This document shows positions 19,511-27,865 of a DNA stretch of 64,000 nucleotides, in pieces (within the stretch, counting starts at the first letter, position 1; every line of letters starts with the position of its first letter). The DNA is taken from contig OZ240674.1 of assembly GCA_965198795.1 (NCBI GenBank), forward strand, positions 186,001 to 250,000, written 5' to 3'. A program made the position numbers and the translations under genes. Source of the stretch: G965198795 sp965198795. Lineage in GTDB: Bacteria; Pseudomonadota; Alphaproteobacteria; Rhodospirillales; Casp-alpha2. The notes below the pieces were generated by a model. That model did no database searches and had not been told where the DNA came from. It was given only the letters and a program-made list of their open reading frames with translations.

Positions 19511-20713
19511 TTAACCAGAACTTTCCGGCTCGCCAACTATCGGCAGCGTAAATCTGAATGTCGCGCCATTCCCGCCACCCGTTCGCCCGCCGGCCAAATC
19601 CAATTCGCCGCCATGGGAAACGACAATGGTTCTGCAAATCGAAAGACCGATCCCCAAACCATCGGATTTGGTCGTTTGGAACGGTATGAAGAGTTGGGGC
19701 CGAACCTCATCGGGAACGCCGGGACCCGTGTCGCCCACCAAGACCTCGGCCATGTCCTGATCAATACGGCGCGACTCCAGGCGCAGTTCCCTGATTTCAC
19801 TATCCGCCATCGCGTCGATCCCATTACGAATCAGGTTCAGCATGACCTGCTGAATTTGAATCCGGTCCATCTGAATATCGGGTAAATCCTTGGCGAGCGC
19901 CCAAACAACCGATATGTTTTCGTCCGCCGTCCCCACCAGCGCCAACCCGGCGGCCTCCTCGAAGACAGCGTTCAAGTCCTCAAGCCGTCTCTCGACCTCG
20001 CCCTTGCGGACGAATGAGCGAAGCTTGCGGATGATGTCACTGGCGCGCCGCGCCTGCCCTCCGATCTTGGCGAGGATTTCATCGGTTTTTTCCGTCTGGC
20101 CCGGGCGTTTAAGAAAGTGCCGGCCGGCCTGGGCGAAATTCGAAATCGCCGTCAGCGGCTGGTTGAGTTCGTGCGCCAGGCCGGACGACAGTTCGCCCAG
20201 CACGCTTAGACGCGACGCGTGCAACAGTTCGGCCTGGAGATCCTGAAGCCGCTGTTTCTTGAGCTGCCGCGACGTGACGTCGCGGATAAAGCCTGTAAAA
20301 ATCCGCCGCCCGCTCAAGGAGGTCTCGCCGACGGCGAGTTCCATGGGAAAGGACGAACCGTCCTTGCGCCGCCCCACAACCACGCGCCCCAGACCGATGA
20401 TCTTGCGCTGACCCGTCTTGAGGTAATTGCTCATATAATCGTCATGCCGGCCGTGATAAGGCTCGGGCATCAGCATTTTGACGTTCTTTCCGACGACTTC
20501 CGCCGCCCCATAGCCAAAAATCCGTTCCGCCGCCGTGGAGAAGGTCTCAACGACGCCGCGTTCGTCAATCACGATCACGCCATCCGGCGACGTCGCGAGA
20601 ACGGCCCCCATACCGCCCGATAGATCCGGTTCGTGGGAAACCACCTGATCAAGCGCCGGGGCGTCCGGCTCCGCCGGCCCCCCGGGTGTGTTGTCCAGTT
20701 CGTCCGCCGCCAT
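19511..20713 (-). CDS. fixL: Haem-PAS oxygen-sensor histidine kinase FixL
   Basis: The product is 400 residues with no membrane segment, so it is a soluble sensor. The PAS domain (about residues 33-150) has MPEPYHGRHD, where H90 aligns with the haem-ligating His200 of Bradyrhizobium FixL. R110 (IIGLGR) lies 20 residues later and aligns with the ligand-sensing Arg220. The kinase core follows: H181 (GLAHELNQPL), the N box NLIRNGIDAM, GDTGPGVP and GIGLSI. Low oxygen should activate autophosphorylation and transfer to FixJ. The haem residues support oxygen sensing but do not prove haem occupancy. The upstream spacer is strongly AT-rich. Confidence 0.92.
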   Translation of the reverse strand: MAADELDNTPGGPAEPDAPALDQVVSHEPDLSGGMGAVLATSPDGVIVIDERGVVETFSTAAERIFGYGAAEVVGKNVKMLMPEPYHGRHDDYMSNYLKTGQRKIIGLGRVVVGRRKDGSSFPMELAVGETSLSGRRIFTGFIRDVTSRQLKKQRLQDLQAELLHASRLSVLGELSSGLAHELNQPLTAISNFAQAGRHFLKRPGQTEKTDEILAKIGGQARRASDIIRKLRSFVRKGEVERRLEDLNAVFEEAAGLALVGTADENISVVWALAKDLPDIQMDRIQIQQVMLNLIRNGIDAMADSEIRELRLESRRIDQDMAEVLVGDTGPGVPDEVRPQLFIPFQTTKSDGLGIGLSICRTIVVSHGGELDLAGGRTGGGNGATFRFTLPIVGEPESSG

Positions 20714-20777
20714 GATAACCCCGTGAATAAACCGTTAATTCCAAGGACCCGCCGCCGCGGAAAAAACCCATGCATGG

Positions 20778-20997
20778 GAATTCTAATTAAATGAATAGAA
20801 GCGTATTATCAGAATTTTCAGCTGTTGACGCGATTTATTCCACCATGAATATCGCCGATCATCTGGCGGCCGAAAAACATTTATTACGAATTTCGATGGT
20901 TAATTATAATAAATATATAATTTATCATTATTAATATTGTGTGAAAATTATAAATATTTTTGCAAAAATATATAAATACTGTACCGGTTGATTATTT
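20778..20997. other. AT-rich island upstream of fixL
   Basis: About 220 bases of strongly AT-rich sequence contain runs such as AATTATAATAAATATATAA in an otherwise GC-rich chromosome. This makes up much of the 546-base spacer between fixL and tRNA-Arg. I see no convincing gene, DnaA box or FixK-type box (TTGAT-N4-ATCAA). It may be the fixL promoter region, a nucleoid-protein binding site or a foreign remnant. Confidence 0.7.
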
Positions 20998-21106
20998 TGT
21001 GAGGCCGCCCCGCGAAAGGCCGACCGATAATATCATCCTCAAGGGCGCAAGCGGGCGGGCGCCAATCAGCACAGGACGCCGGGCGGACCGGACGCCCGCT
21101 TACGAA

Positions 21107-21171
21107 CGCCGCGCCTTCCCGCCGCGCCTTCCCGCCGCGCCTTCCCGCCGCGCCTTCCCGCCGCGCCTTCC
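21107..21171. repeat. Five perfect 13-bp tandem repeats
   Basis: The unit CGCCGCGCCTTCC is repeated five times without mismatch (65 bp), 89 bases downstream of the 3' end of tRNA-Arg on its strand. It is GC-rich, in contrast to the AT-rich island just before it. Such arrays often vary in copy number between strains. Confidence 0.9.
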
Positions 21172-21259
21172 CAATGAGCGCGAACGAAACGCCCAGGCGA
21201 ACGAAGTTCGAAGCCTCAAAACCTTGGCGTGAGTTGGAACAAACGGCAATCCGGGAAGA

Positions 21260-21336
21260 TGGCGCGCCCGGGAGGATTCGAACCCCCGACCTCTTGATTC
21301 GTAGTCAAGTGCTCTATCCAGCTGAGCTACAGGCGC
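21260..21336 (-). tRNA. tRNA-Arg (anticodon ACG)
   Basis: This is a complete 77-nt cloverleaf with encoded CCA. The acceptor GCGCCTG pairs with CGGGCGC with one G-T wobble. The D arm is GTAGCTCAGCTGGATAGAGC and the anticodon stem CTTGA/TCAAG encloses ACG at 21300-21302. A34 would be modified to inosine by TadA to read CGU, CGC and CGA. Confidence 0.95.
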
Positions 21337-21917
21337 ATGAAGAGCGTCGTGACCAGCCGGGACCGGGCAGGCCGCTCGTCGCGAGAGCGCGGAAGCTACT
21401 CCAGGTCCGTTCTTAAAAGCAACCCTCCTCTCGGAGGATTTATCATTCCGCCCCGCGAAAAACTCAAAAGCCGCCCTCGCCAGACACGAAAACGAGCCTT
21501 GTGGCCCCCCTTTTCATTGAGTACCATCGCCGTCTATATCAAAGGGGTAGAACAACTTCTTCAGGCTTTTTGACGGGTGGCTGGCAATCTGCGGCAAGAC
21601 TGACCGGAGTCACGCGGATGAAGGCGTGACAAACGGTCAGGTGGGGTGTTAAGGACCAGAAGCCGGGATCATCGAACCGGAATTCCTTTTCCGCCGCCGC
21701 GGCAGGGCGTTTGACAGAGTTGATTGATCAGGGCAAAACGGGCTTTAATCCAAGGATAATTACGAACGGTTAACTCCAGAAGGGCAAGAAGAACCGCGGG
21801 TGAATAAAAAACCAAGACATCGCGGCTTATTGCAAATATAAAGGCGGCGCGGACGGATGATGCGTTCAGGGAACTGGAGAGAACCGGACCAGCAAACTCA
21901 TGACGACGGGGCGTAAT
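21337..21917. other. Spacer with no recognisable gene
   Basis: These 581 bases lie between tRNA-Arg and the lipoprotein gene. The open frames here lack ribosome sites or family similarity. A small hairpin, CCTCC-TCTC-GGAGG, lies near 21424-21438. The motif TGACCGGAGTCACGCG near 21600 resembles an inverted repeat at 3498-3515. The promoter of the lipoprotein gene should be in the last 150 bases, which are less GC-rich. Confidence 0.6.
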
Positions 21918-23075
21918 ATGAAATCGGTCAAGGCACTTGCCGCGGGGAGCTTGTTCCTGGTCTCGGCCTGTTCTTTTGGTGATGATTTGTGGCCGCCGCT
22001 CCCGGAAGGCCACCCGGCGGGCAGTGATCAACCGGCTCAATCCGCTCAGCGGCCCCCCGCCGAGTTGGCTTCCGGCGACGCTCAAACCTCCACCTCCGCA
22101 GGCCGCCAACCGGCTTTAGGCGCCAGCAATTTCGAACCGCAAGGAGTGACGTCGGGACCGGCCACCGGCACCTTTGTCGGCAAAAAGATCGAACAGTTGC
22201 GCGAGGAACTTCGCAAACTGGAAACCAATATCCGGTCCCGCAATGACCAGTTGCAGGCGTTGCGCGGGCGGATCATTGACAACTCCCAGCAGTACCATGG
22301 CACCGTCGCGGCGGTGGAAAGCCGCCTTCAGGTAGGCACCACGCCGGGGAACCCGGTCCTGGTGCAACAGTTCAACACGGCGCAGCAAGACCTGGACCGC
22401 ATTGGAGAAGACGTGGGCGAACTGAACAAGCTCTCCACCAGTATCTCCGCCGACTCGACCCTGGCCGCCTTCCTGACCGAGTCCGTCGTCGCCGCCTTCC
22501 AGGTTTCCGGTTCCGTCGATGAAGACCACCGCCAGTTGGCGATTCTGGAAGACGAGGTGGATCAAATGGTTATCTTGATCGCCCGCCTGCACGGCGAAGT
22601 AACGGAGGACGTGAAACGCCAATCCACGTGGGTGGGTTTCGAGCGGACCAATCTGGAATTGCTTTCATCCGGCATCCGGTCCGGCGAGTCCCTGGGCTCC
22701 AGCCTGATCAACCGGGCCGTGACCGGTCAGGGCGCCGCCGCGCAAATTGCGCCGCCTGCCCTCAGCAACGTCGGCCGCACGCCGCTCGTCGTCATCCGCT
22801 TCGACAAACCGAACGTGCCGTTCCAGCAAGCCCTCTACAACGCGGTCAGTAAAACGCTGGAACGCCGTCCGCAGGCACGGTTCGATCTTGTCGCCGTCGC
22901 GCCGTCCGCCGGCGACGCGGGCCGACAAGCGATCAACGCGAACCGGGCGAAACGTCACCGGGACAGCGTTTATCGCTCGTTGATCGAACTTGGCCTGCCG
23001 CCGGCGCGGATTGCCCAGTCGGCGACGTCCGCCGCCACGGCGACGACGAACGAAGTTCACCTCTACATCCGCTAG
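21918..23075 (+). CDS. Predicted outer-membrane or periplasmic lipoprotein, coiled-coil
   Basis: The product is 385 residues from ATG 21918 (after GGGGCG); an in-frame ATG at 21900 is less likely. MKSVKALAAGSLFLVSAC is a lipoprotein signal with the lipobox cysteine in VSAC. A Pro/Ser/Gln-rich linker follows, then a heptad-rich helical region (GKKIEQLREELRKLETNI onwards, about residues 85-260). A C-terminal alpha/beta domain has NANRAKRHRDSVYRSL and SATSAATATTNEVHLYIR. That end resembles the NxxRAxxV segment and closing strand of OmpA-like peptidoglycan-binding domains, but the match is weak. No precise family is recognised. It is monocistronic. Confidence 0.75.
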   Translation: MKSVKALAAGSLFLVSACSFGDDLWPPLPEGHPAGSDQPAQSAQRPPAELASGDAQTSTSAGRQPALGASNFEPQGVTSGPATGTFVGKKIEQLREELRKLETNIRSRNDQLQALRGRIIDNSQQYHGTVAAVESRLQVGTTPGNPVLVQQFNTAQQDLDRIGEDVGELNKLSTSISADSTLAAFLTESVVAAFQVSGSVDEDHRQLAILEDEVDQMVILIARLHGEVTEDVKRQSTWVGFERTNLELLSSGIRSGESLGSSLINRAVTGQGAAAQIAPPALSNVGRTPLVVIRFDKPNVPFQQALYNAVSKTLERRPQARFDLVAVAPSAGDAGRQAINANRAKRHRDSVYRSLIELGLPPARIAQSATSAATATTNEVHLYIR

Positions 23076-23530
23076 GGAAAAGAAGTCCCCTGGACTCTCC
23101 CGCTTCGTACCGGTTCCGTGCGCCGAAATACGCGCGCCACAGTTCACGTCCGGCGGCGAAGACGTTCGTCACGCCGCCGCCCCGATTCGGCCTCCATGAC
23201 GCACACGACGCCCCATTGATTGTTTCGTCCGAGCGGCGAAGCGCACCTCCACGCCAACATGGACCGCGAGAGCGAAGCCACACGGGGCGGCAACGTTCTT
23301 CCCATCCTCTCTTCGGATTTAGAGACGCCGTGCCGGCCGGGCGCGAACGCGTCAGCCGGCGTGGCGGCGGCACGGATCGCATGGCGACCGGACGCGGCCC
23401 TCTGGTCTTGGAAAGACGCCCGGCGCTCAGTCCGGACCCGAAAGGGCCGGACCCGAAAGGACCGGACCTGGAAGGCTGGTCCCGGAAGGGGCGGCCGCCA
23501 CGCTCCATGTTCCGCCGCAGTTTCAAAACC
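23076..23530. other. Spacer with no recognisable gene
   Basis: These 455 bases lie between the lipoprotein gene and the panC stop codon, convergent genes. I see only GC-rich chance reading frames and a short degenerate tandem repeat at 23434-23492. No hairpin with a T-run was recognised. Confidence 0.6.
23434..23492. repeat. Four degenerate 15-bp tandem repeats
   Basis: The units GGACCCGAAAGGGCC, GGACCCGAAAGGACC, GGACCTGGAAGGCT and GGTCCCGGAAGGGGC follow head to tail. The first two differ at one base and the last two have diverged further. They lie downstream of panC. Confidence 0.8.
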
Positions 23531-24367
23531 TTAAACAGGGATGTTGTCGATCAACCGCGCGCGGCCCAGCCGCGCGGCCCCCAGCACGCGCCTCAGGCGC
23601 CCGGCGGACGGATTCTCGGCCAGAGTCTCCGCATCCCGCACGGTCAAATAATCCACGTTGGAAAAGCCGGCGGCCAGCAATCGCTCGCCCTGCTCCGCTT
23701 CCGACCGGGTGACGTCGGCGCCCGACCGGGCGGCCTCGGCCAATACCCGGAGGGCCGCGTTCAACTGTCCCGCCACGGCGCGCTCATCCGCCGTCAGATA
23801 GCCGTTCCGCGATGACAGCGCCAGACCGTCCGGGTCGCGCACGGTCTCAACGGGAACGATTTCGGAGGGAATATCCAAGTCCCGGACCAGACGCTTGATG
23901 ACTTGCACTTGCTGATAATCCTTGATCCCGAAATAAGCCTTGTCAGGCAGGGATTGAACCAGAAGTTTGGCGCAAACCGTCGCGACGCCCTCGAAGAAGC
24001 CCGGCCGGAACGCTCCCTCCAACATCTCTCCAATGGGACCCACATTGACGCGCGTCGCATAACCCTCCGGATAGATTTCCGAGACGTCCGGCGCGAACAG
24101 AAGCGCGGCGCCTTCCGCTTCGACCATGGCTCCGTCCCGCGCCTCATCCCTGGGATAGACGGAAAAGTCCTCACCCTCGCCGAATTGGGCTGGATTGACG
24201 AACAATGTCACGACGACCTTATCCGCCTCTTTGACGGCCCGCCTTACCAACTCGATGTGGCCCGCGTGCAGCGCGCCCATGGTTGGCGCCAAGCCGATGA
24301 TCGAACCGGCGGCGCGCCATTGGAAGATCCTTGCGCGCAAGTCACGGATGGTGCGTACGGTCTCCAT
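23531..24367 (-). CDS. panC: Pantothenate synthetase
   Basis: The product is 278 residues from ATG 24367 (METVRTIRDLRARI), six bases after the panB stop codon; the frame extends upstream into panB but without similarity. The ATP-binding PTMGALHAGH motif, FVNPAQFGEGEDF, YFGIKDYQQ and LALSSRNGYL are the family signatures. It condenses pantoate and beta-alanine with ATP to make pantothenate, the coenzyme A precursor. It forms an operon with panB. All key motifs are intact. Confidence 0.96.
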   Translation of the reverse strand: METVRTIRDLRARIFQWRAAGSIIGLAPTMGALHAGHIELVRRAVKEADKVVVTLFVNPAQFGEGEDFSVYPRDEARDGAMVEAEGAALLFAPDVSEIYPEGYATRVNVGPIGEMLEGAFRPGFFEGVATVCAKLLVQSLPDKAYFGIKDYQQVQVIKRLVRDLDIPSEIVPVETVRDPDGLALSSRNGYLTADERAVAGQLNAALRVLAEAARSGADVTRSEAEQGERLLAAGFSNVDYLTVRDAETLAENPSAGRLRRVLGAARLGRARLIDNIPV

Positions 24368-24372
24368 GATCT

Positions 24373-25254
24373 TCACGAATTCGCCGCAGGTTTCTCCACC
24401 CCAAAGCAATGCTCAAGCCCCGGGAAGGCGCGAGTCCTGACCTCTTCGGCGTATCGCCGGGCCGCCTCTTCCATGGCGCCGCCCAAATCCACATAGCGTT
24501 TGACGAACTTGGGCGTGAAATCCGCGAACAGGCCGCACATGTCATTGGTCACCAGAATCTGGCCGTCACAGGCCGGGGACGCGCCGATGCCGATTGTGGG
24601 AATGGAAACTTCCCCGGTAATCGCCCGGGCGACGGGCTCGACCGTCCCCTCAATCACCATGGCGAAGGCGCCCGCGTCCGCAATGGCGTGAGCGTCCGCA
24701 ATGACGGCTCTCGCCCCTTCGTCGCTTTTGCCCTGGATTTTAAACGCCCCACGGTGCTCCGCCTTTTGCGGCAACAGCCCCACATGCCCCAGCACTGGGA
24801 CGCCCGCATCGGCAATCGCCCTCACCTGATCGGCCATATCCACGCCGCCTTCCAGTTTGACCGCCTGAGCATTCGTTTCATCCATCACGCGCAAGGCCGA
24901 CCGGACTGCTTTTTCGGGCGAGCTTTCATAAGACCCATGAGGCAGATCGACGACAATCAGCGCATTGGACGACCCCCGCGTTACGGCCCGGCCATGAGCG
25001 ATCATCATGTCGAGCGTGACGCCCCGCGTGGTTTCCAGCCCGTAAATCACCATGGCCAGGCTGTCCCCCACAAGCAGCAGGTCGCAATAAGGGTCCAGGA
25101 ACCTGGCCTGAGGCGCCGTGTAAGCCGTCAGGGCGACGATCGGCGCGCCGCCTTTGCGCGCACGCAATTGGCCGGGCGTTTTCCGCAACCGGTTTCCTTG
25201 ATCCGAGCTGTCGCTTTCCCCGCCCGCATACATTTCCACGCACTCCGTGTTCAA
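24373..25254 (-). CDS. panB: 3-methyl-2-oxobutanoate hydroxymethyltransferase
   Basis: The product is 293 residues; an internal ATG at residue 8 could also be the start. Signatures are VALTAYTAPQARFLDPYCDLLLVGDS, VVDLPHGSYESS, VKLEGG, GHVGLLPQ, VIEGTVEP and TIGIGASPACDGQILV. It adds a hydroxymethyl group from methylene-tetrahydrofolate to ketoisovalerate, the first committed step to pantothenate. panC follows directly in the same operon. Confidence 0.96.
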   Translation of the reverse strand: MNTECVEMYAGGESDSSDQGNRLRKTPGQLRARKGGAPIVALTAYTAPQARFLDPYCDLLLVGDSLAMVIYGLETTRGVTLDMMIAHGRAVTRGSSNALIVVDLPHGSYESSPEKAVRSALRVMDETNAQAVKLEGGVDMADQVRAIADAGVPVLGHVGLLPQKAEHRGAFKIQGKSDEGARAVIADAHAIADAGAFAMVIEGTVEPVARAITGEVSIPTIGIGASPACDGQILVTNDMCGLFADFTPKFVKRYVDLGGAMEEAARRYAEEVRTRAFPGLEHCFGVEKPAANS

Positions 25255-25383
25255 CTAGATGATCAAGGAACCTAGTCCATCCCCGGAAAATATTGAACCA
25301 TCCCGATGGACAGGTTTCGAGAGACCGTGCGGGTTCGAATGGATGCGGGACGCTTCGCCGGGTTGGGGCCGCAGTCCCGCTTC

Positions 25384-25533
25384 GTCATTTCCGCGAAGGC
25401 GGCAATCCAACCGGCGGCCCGCGTCCGGTCAATCATCGAATAACAAAGGGCGGCCTGGACCCCCGCCTGTTCGGGGATGACGTCTTGGCTCCATGAAGGA
25501 TCGTCATCCAAACCCCGCCTTCGCGGGAATGAC
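25384..25533. repeat. Cluster of three dispersed palindromic repeat copies
   Basis: The 451-base spacer between panB and the gamma-glutamyltransferase holds no gene that I can recognise but three related palindromic elements. They lie at 25384-25410, 25455-25481 (opposite orientation) and 25503-25533. The common core is GTCAT-CC-CCGC...GCGGGAATGAC. Similar elements occur at six or more other intergenic positions in the window. Confidence 0.75.
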
Positions 25534-25705
25534 GTGTCAGCGCCGGGCTGCTCGAAGGATCGGCCCAAATAGCCCATGTTCTTGATAACTTTCTTCCGGG
25601 ACCACACCGGAATCTCAAACCGCCCAGACCATTACGGACTGGATTTATTCGGACCGACGCCGTATTGAATCCGGCAACGGTGTCCTGCGGGGCGGAAAGG
25701 CATCC

Positions 25706-27496
25706 ATGGCGGCATTCAAACGACCCCGGCAGTTTTGGTCAAGCGGGTTGGCGGTCGTCCTTGCGGGCGTTCTCGGCGCTTGCGCCGCCGGGGACAAGCG
25801 CTCCGGCGCCACTGCGGATGAGAACATGGTGTTGGCGGAAGCCCCATTCCGTTCGGCGGGCGCGCTCCGCACCACCGAAACCTATCAGGAGTTCGCCGTC
25901 GCGGCCGCCCACCCGCTGGCCTCGCAAGCGGCCCTCGACATCCTGAAGGCGGGCGGATCCGCCGTTGACGCGGCGATCGCGGCGCAGATGGTTTTAACCA
26001 TGGCCGAACCTCAATCCTCGGGTGTCGGCGGCGGCGGATTCCTGCTGCATTTCGACAATCAGACCAATACCGTCGCCAGCTACGACGGCCGGGAAACGGC
26101 GCCGGCTGGAATCTCACCCACTGTCTTTTTGAAGGCCGGCGGCGCCCCCATGCAATTCCATGACGCCGCCGTCGGCGGGCAATCCGTCGGTGTTCCAGGC
26201 CTCGTGCGGATGTTGGAACTGGCCCATTCCGATCACGGCAACCTGCCCTGGAGAGACCTGTTTACCCGGGCCATTCAACTGGCCGAGGACGGATTCCTGA
26301 TTTCCGAACGGTTGGCGGACCAAATAGCCCGGGACCGGTTTATTCCCCTGATCCCCGAAACGAAGGCCTACTTTTATCAAGGGGACGAACCGAAGCCGGC
26401 CGGGACGCTTCTGAAGAACCCGGAACTGGCGGCCGTTTTCCGCGCCTTGGCGGAAGAGGGCGCGGACGCGTTCTATAATGGCGAGATCGCCGACGCGATT
26501 GTCGAGCGGGTTCGCAACGCGCCCTTTCATCAGTCCACCATGACGGCGGATGATGTGTCCCGCTATCAAGCGAAGCGGCGCCCGGCCGTCTGCCGGAACT
26601 ATCGCAGCTTCAAGGTTTGCGGCATGGGTCCGCCGTCCTCGGGCGGCGTCGCCACGCTGCAAATTCTGGGGCTTTGGGAATTAACCGGGGCAAGCGCGCC
26701 ATTCAGCCCTGGCGCCTTCCACCGCTTATCGGAAGCCAGCCGGCTAGCGTTCGCGGACCGGAACGCTTATCTGGCCGACAGCGATTTCATCACCGTTCCA
26801 GCGGAGGGATTGCTGGACCGGGATTACCTGCGCCGCCGCTCGTTCCAGATTTCACCCGCCGGCGCCAGTCCAGGCCGCGCCGCGCCAGGCCGGCCCGGCC
26901 TCACCAACGCGCCGCGCGCCGCGCCGGGGGAATTGGACAAGGGACGTTCCACCACGCATCTCAGCATCATAGACTCGAACGGCGACGCGGTCAGCCTGAC
27001 CAGCAGCATTGAGACAGCTTTCGGTTCGCGCTTGATGGTCAAAGGTTTTCTGTTGAACAATCAGTTGACGGATTTCTCGTTCCATCCCGAACGGAACGGC
27101 GCCCCGGCCGCCAACCGCGCGGCGCCCGGCAAACGGCCGCGCAGTTCCATGTCGCCCACGATAGTGCTCGACGCGGGGGACAGGCTTCGCCTGGTCATAG
27201 GCTCGCCCGGCGGGTCGCGCATCATCGGCTATGTCGCCAAAACCCTGATTGGCGTTCTGGATTGGAAGCTTTCCGTCAAAGCCGCCATCGACCTGCCCCA
27301 TGTGCTGAACAGGAACAGAGGGATCGAGGTCGAGGAAGGCCTGCCCGCCGCCTTGCGGCTCGGTCTTGAACGGCTCGGCCATAAGGTGGAACCCCGGAAA
27401 CTCACCAGCGGACTCCAGGGCCTGGAGGTAACGCCGGACGGACGCATCCGGGGCGGCGCGGACCGCCGCCGCGAAGGTAAAGTGATGGGCCGCTAA
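25706..27496 (+). CDS. ggt: Gamma-glutamyltransferase, exported lipoprotein form
   Basis: The product is 596 residues, preceded by GGAAAGG. A signal peptide ends in a lipobox (AGVLGAC). Family motifs are AAAHPLASQAALDILKAGGS, DAAIAAQMVL, SSGVGGGGFLLH and GRETAPAG. The autoprocessing nucleophile is the threonine in KGRSTTHLSIID, and SPGGSRIIGYV lies near the C-terminus. It should self-cleave and hydrolyse or transfer the gamma-glutamyl group of glutathione-like peptides in the periplasm. A Pro/Ala/Gly-rich stretch (SPGRAAPGRPGL and onward) sits just before the cleavage site. A second family member lies at 42450-43934. Confidence 0.92.
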   Translation: MAAFKRPRQFWSSGLAVVLAGVLGACAAGDKRSGATADENMVLAEAPFRSAGALRTTETYQEFAVAAAHPLASQAALDILKAGGSAVDAAIAAQMVLTMAEPQSSGVGGGGFLLHFDNQTNTVASYDGRETAPAGISPTVFLKAGGAPMQFHDAAVGGQSVGVPGLVRMLELAHSDHGNLPWRDLFTRAIQLAEDGFLISERLADQIARDRFIPLIPETKAYFYQGDEPKPAGTLLKNPELAAVFRALAEEGADAFYNGEIADAIVERVRNAPFHQSTMTADDVSRYQAKRRPAVCRNYRSFKVCGMGPPSSGGVATLQILGLWELTGASAPFSPGAFHRLSEASRLAFADRNAYLADSDFITVPAEGLLDRDYLRRRSFQISPAGASPGRAAPGRPGLTNAPRAAPGELDKGRSTTHLSIIDSNGDAVSLTSSIETAFGSRLMVKGFLLNNQLTDFSFHPERNGAPAANRAAPGKRPRSSMSPTIVLDAGDRLRLVIGSPGGSRIIGYVAKTLIGVLDWKLSVKAAIDLPHVLNRNRGIEVEEGLPAALRLGLERLGHKVEPRKLTSGLQGLEVTPDGRIRGGADRRREGKVMGR

Positions 27497-27567
27497 CCGG
27501 TCCCCGCGAACCGGTCTAAAGCGTTATGAGATTATATATATTCATACCCCGCGCTATTATTTTGCCG

Positions 27568-27590
27568 CCCCCGCGATGGCGGGGGTCCAG
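27568..27590. repeat. Dispersed palindromic repeat copy
   Basis: CCCCCGCGATGGCGGGGGTCCAG pairs CCCCCGC with GCGGGGG and carries the GTCCAG arm seen in other copies. It directly precedes the 15-bp tandem array. Confidence 0.65.
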
Positions 27591-27593
27591 AGC

Positions 27594-27683
27594 ACTCTTC
27601 GTCACGCCACTCTTCGTCACGCCACTCTTCGTCACGCCACTCTTCGTCACGCCACTCTTCGTCACGCCACTCTTCGTCACGCA
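27594..27683. repeat. Six 15-bp tandem repeats
   Basis: The unit ACTCTTCGTCACGCC is repeated six times (the last ends in GCA). All six reading frames are open through it; they read LFVTP on the plus strand and SGVTK on the minus strand, so short open frames here are by-products. The 369-base spacer from the gamma-glutamyltransferase to the DUF547 gene contains only this array and palindromic repeats. Confidence 0.93.
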
Positions 27684-27727
27684 TGAGCGGCCATTACTCA
27701 CGATAAGCCGGAACGCGGACAGTCCGG

Positions 27728-27754
27728 CTGGACTCCCGTCTTCACGGGAATGAC
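27728..27754. repeat. Dispersed palindromic repeat copy
   Basis: CTGGACTCCCGTCTTCACGGGAATGAC has CCCGT pairing with ACGGG and the GAATGAC arm. Further partial arms (GGGAATGACGGA) follow to about 27818. Confidence 0.65.
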
Positions 27755-27865
27755 GAAGTGAGGGTACGGGAATGACGGAGTAAGGGCGCGGGGATGAAGA
27801 AATGGGAATGACGGATCAAACCGCTTGGAAACCCATGAATCGGCGCCGCCCAGTGTCATAACGCC

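Noticed and set aside
20960..21232. A 90-codon open frame crossing the AT-rich island and the 13-bp array
   Set aside because: It has no ribosome site or similarity and is made mainly of the tandem repeat.
21107..27683. CRISPR array
   Set aside because: The 13- and 15-bp tandem repeats have no spacers and no cas genes are near, so they are not CRISPR.
27516..27701. Short proteins with SGVTK or LFVTP repeats
   Set aside because: The 15-bp unit opens all frames; there is no ribosome site and no flanking similarity. I treat it as a tandem DNA repeat.
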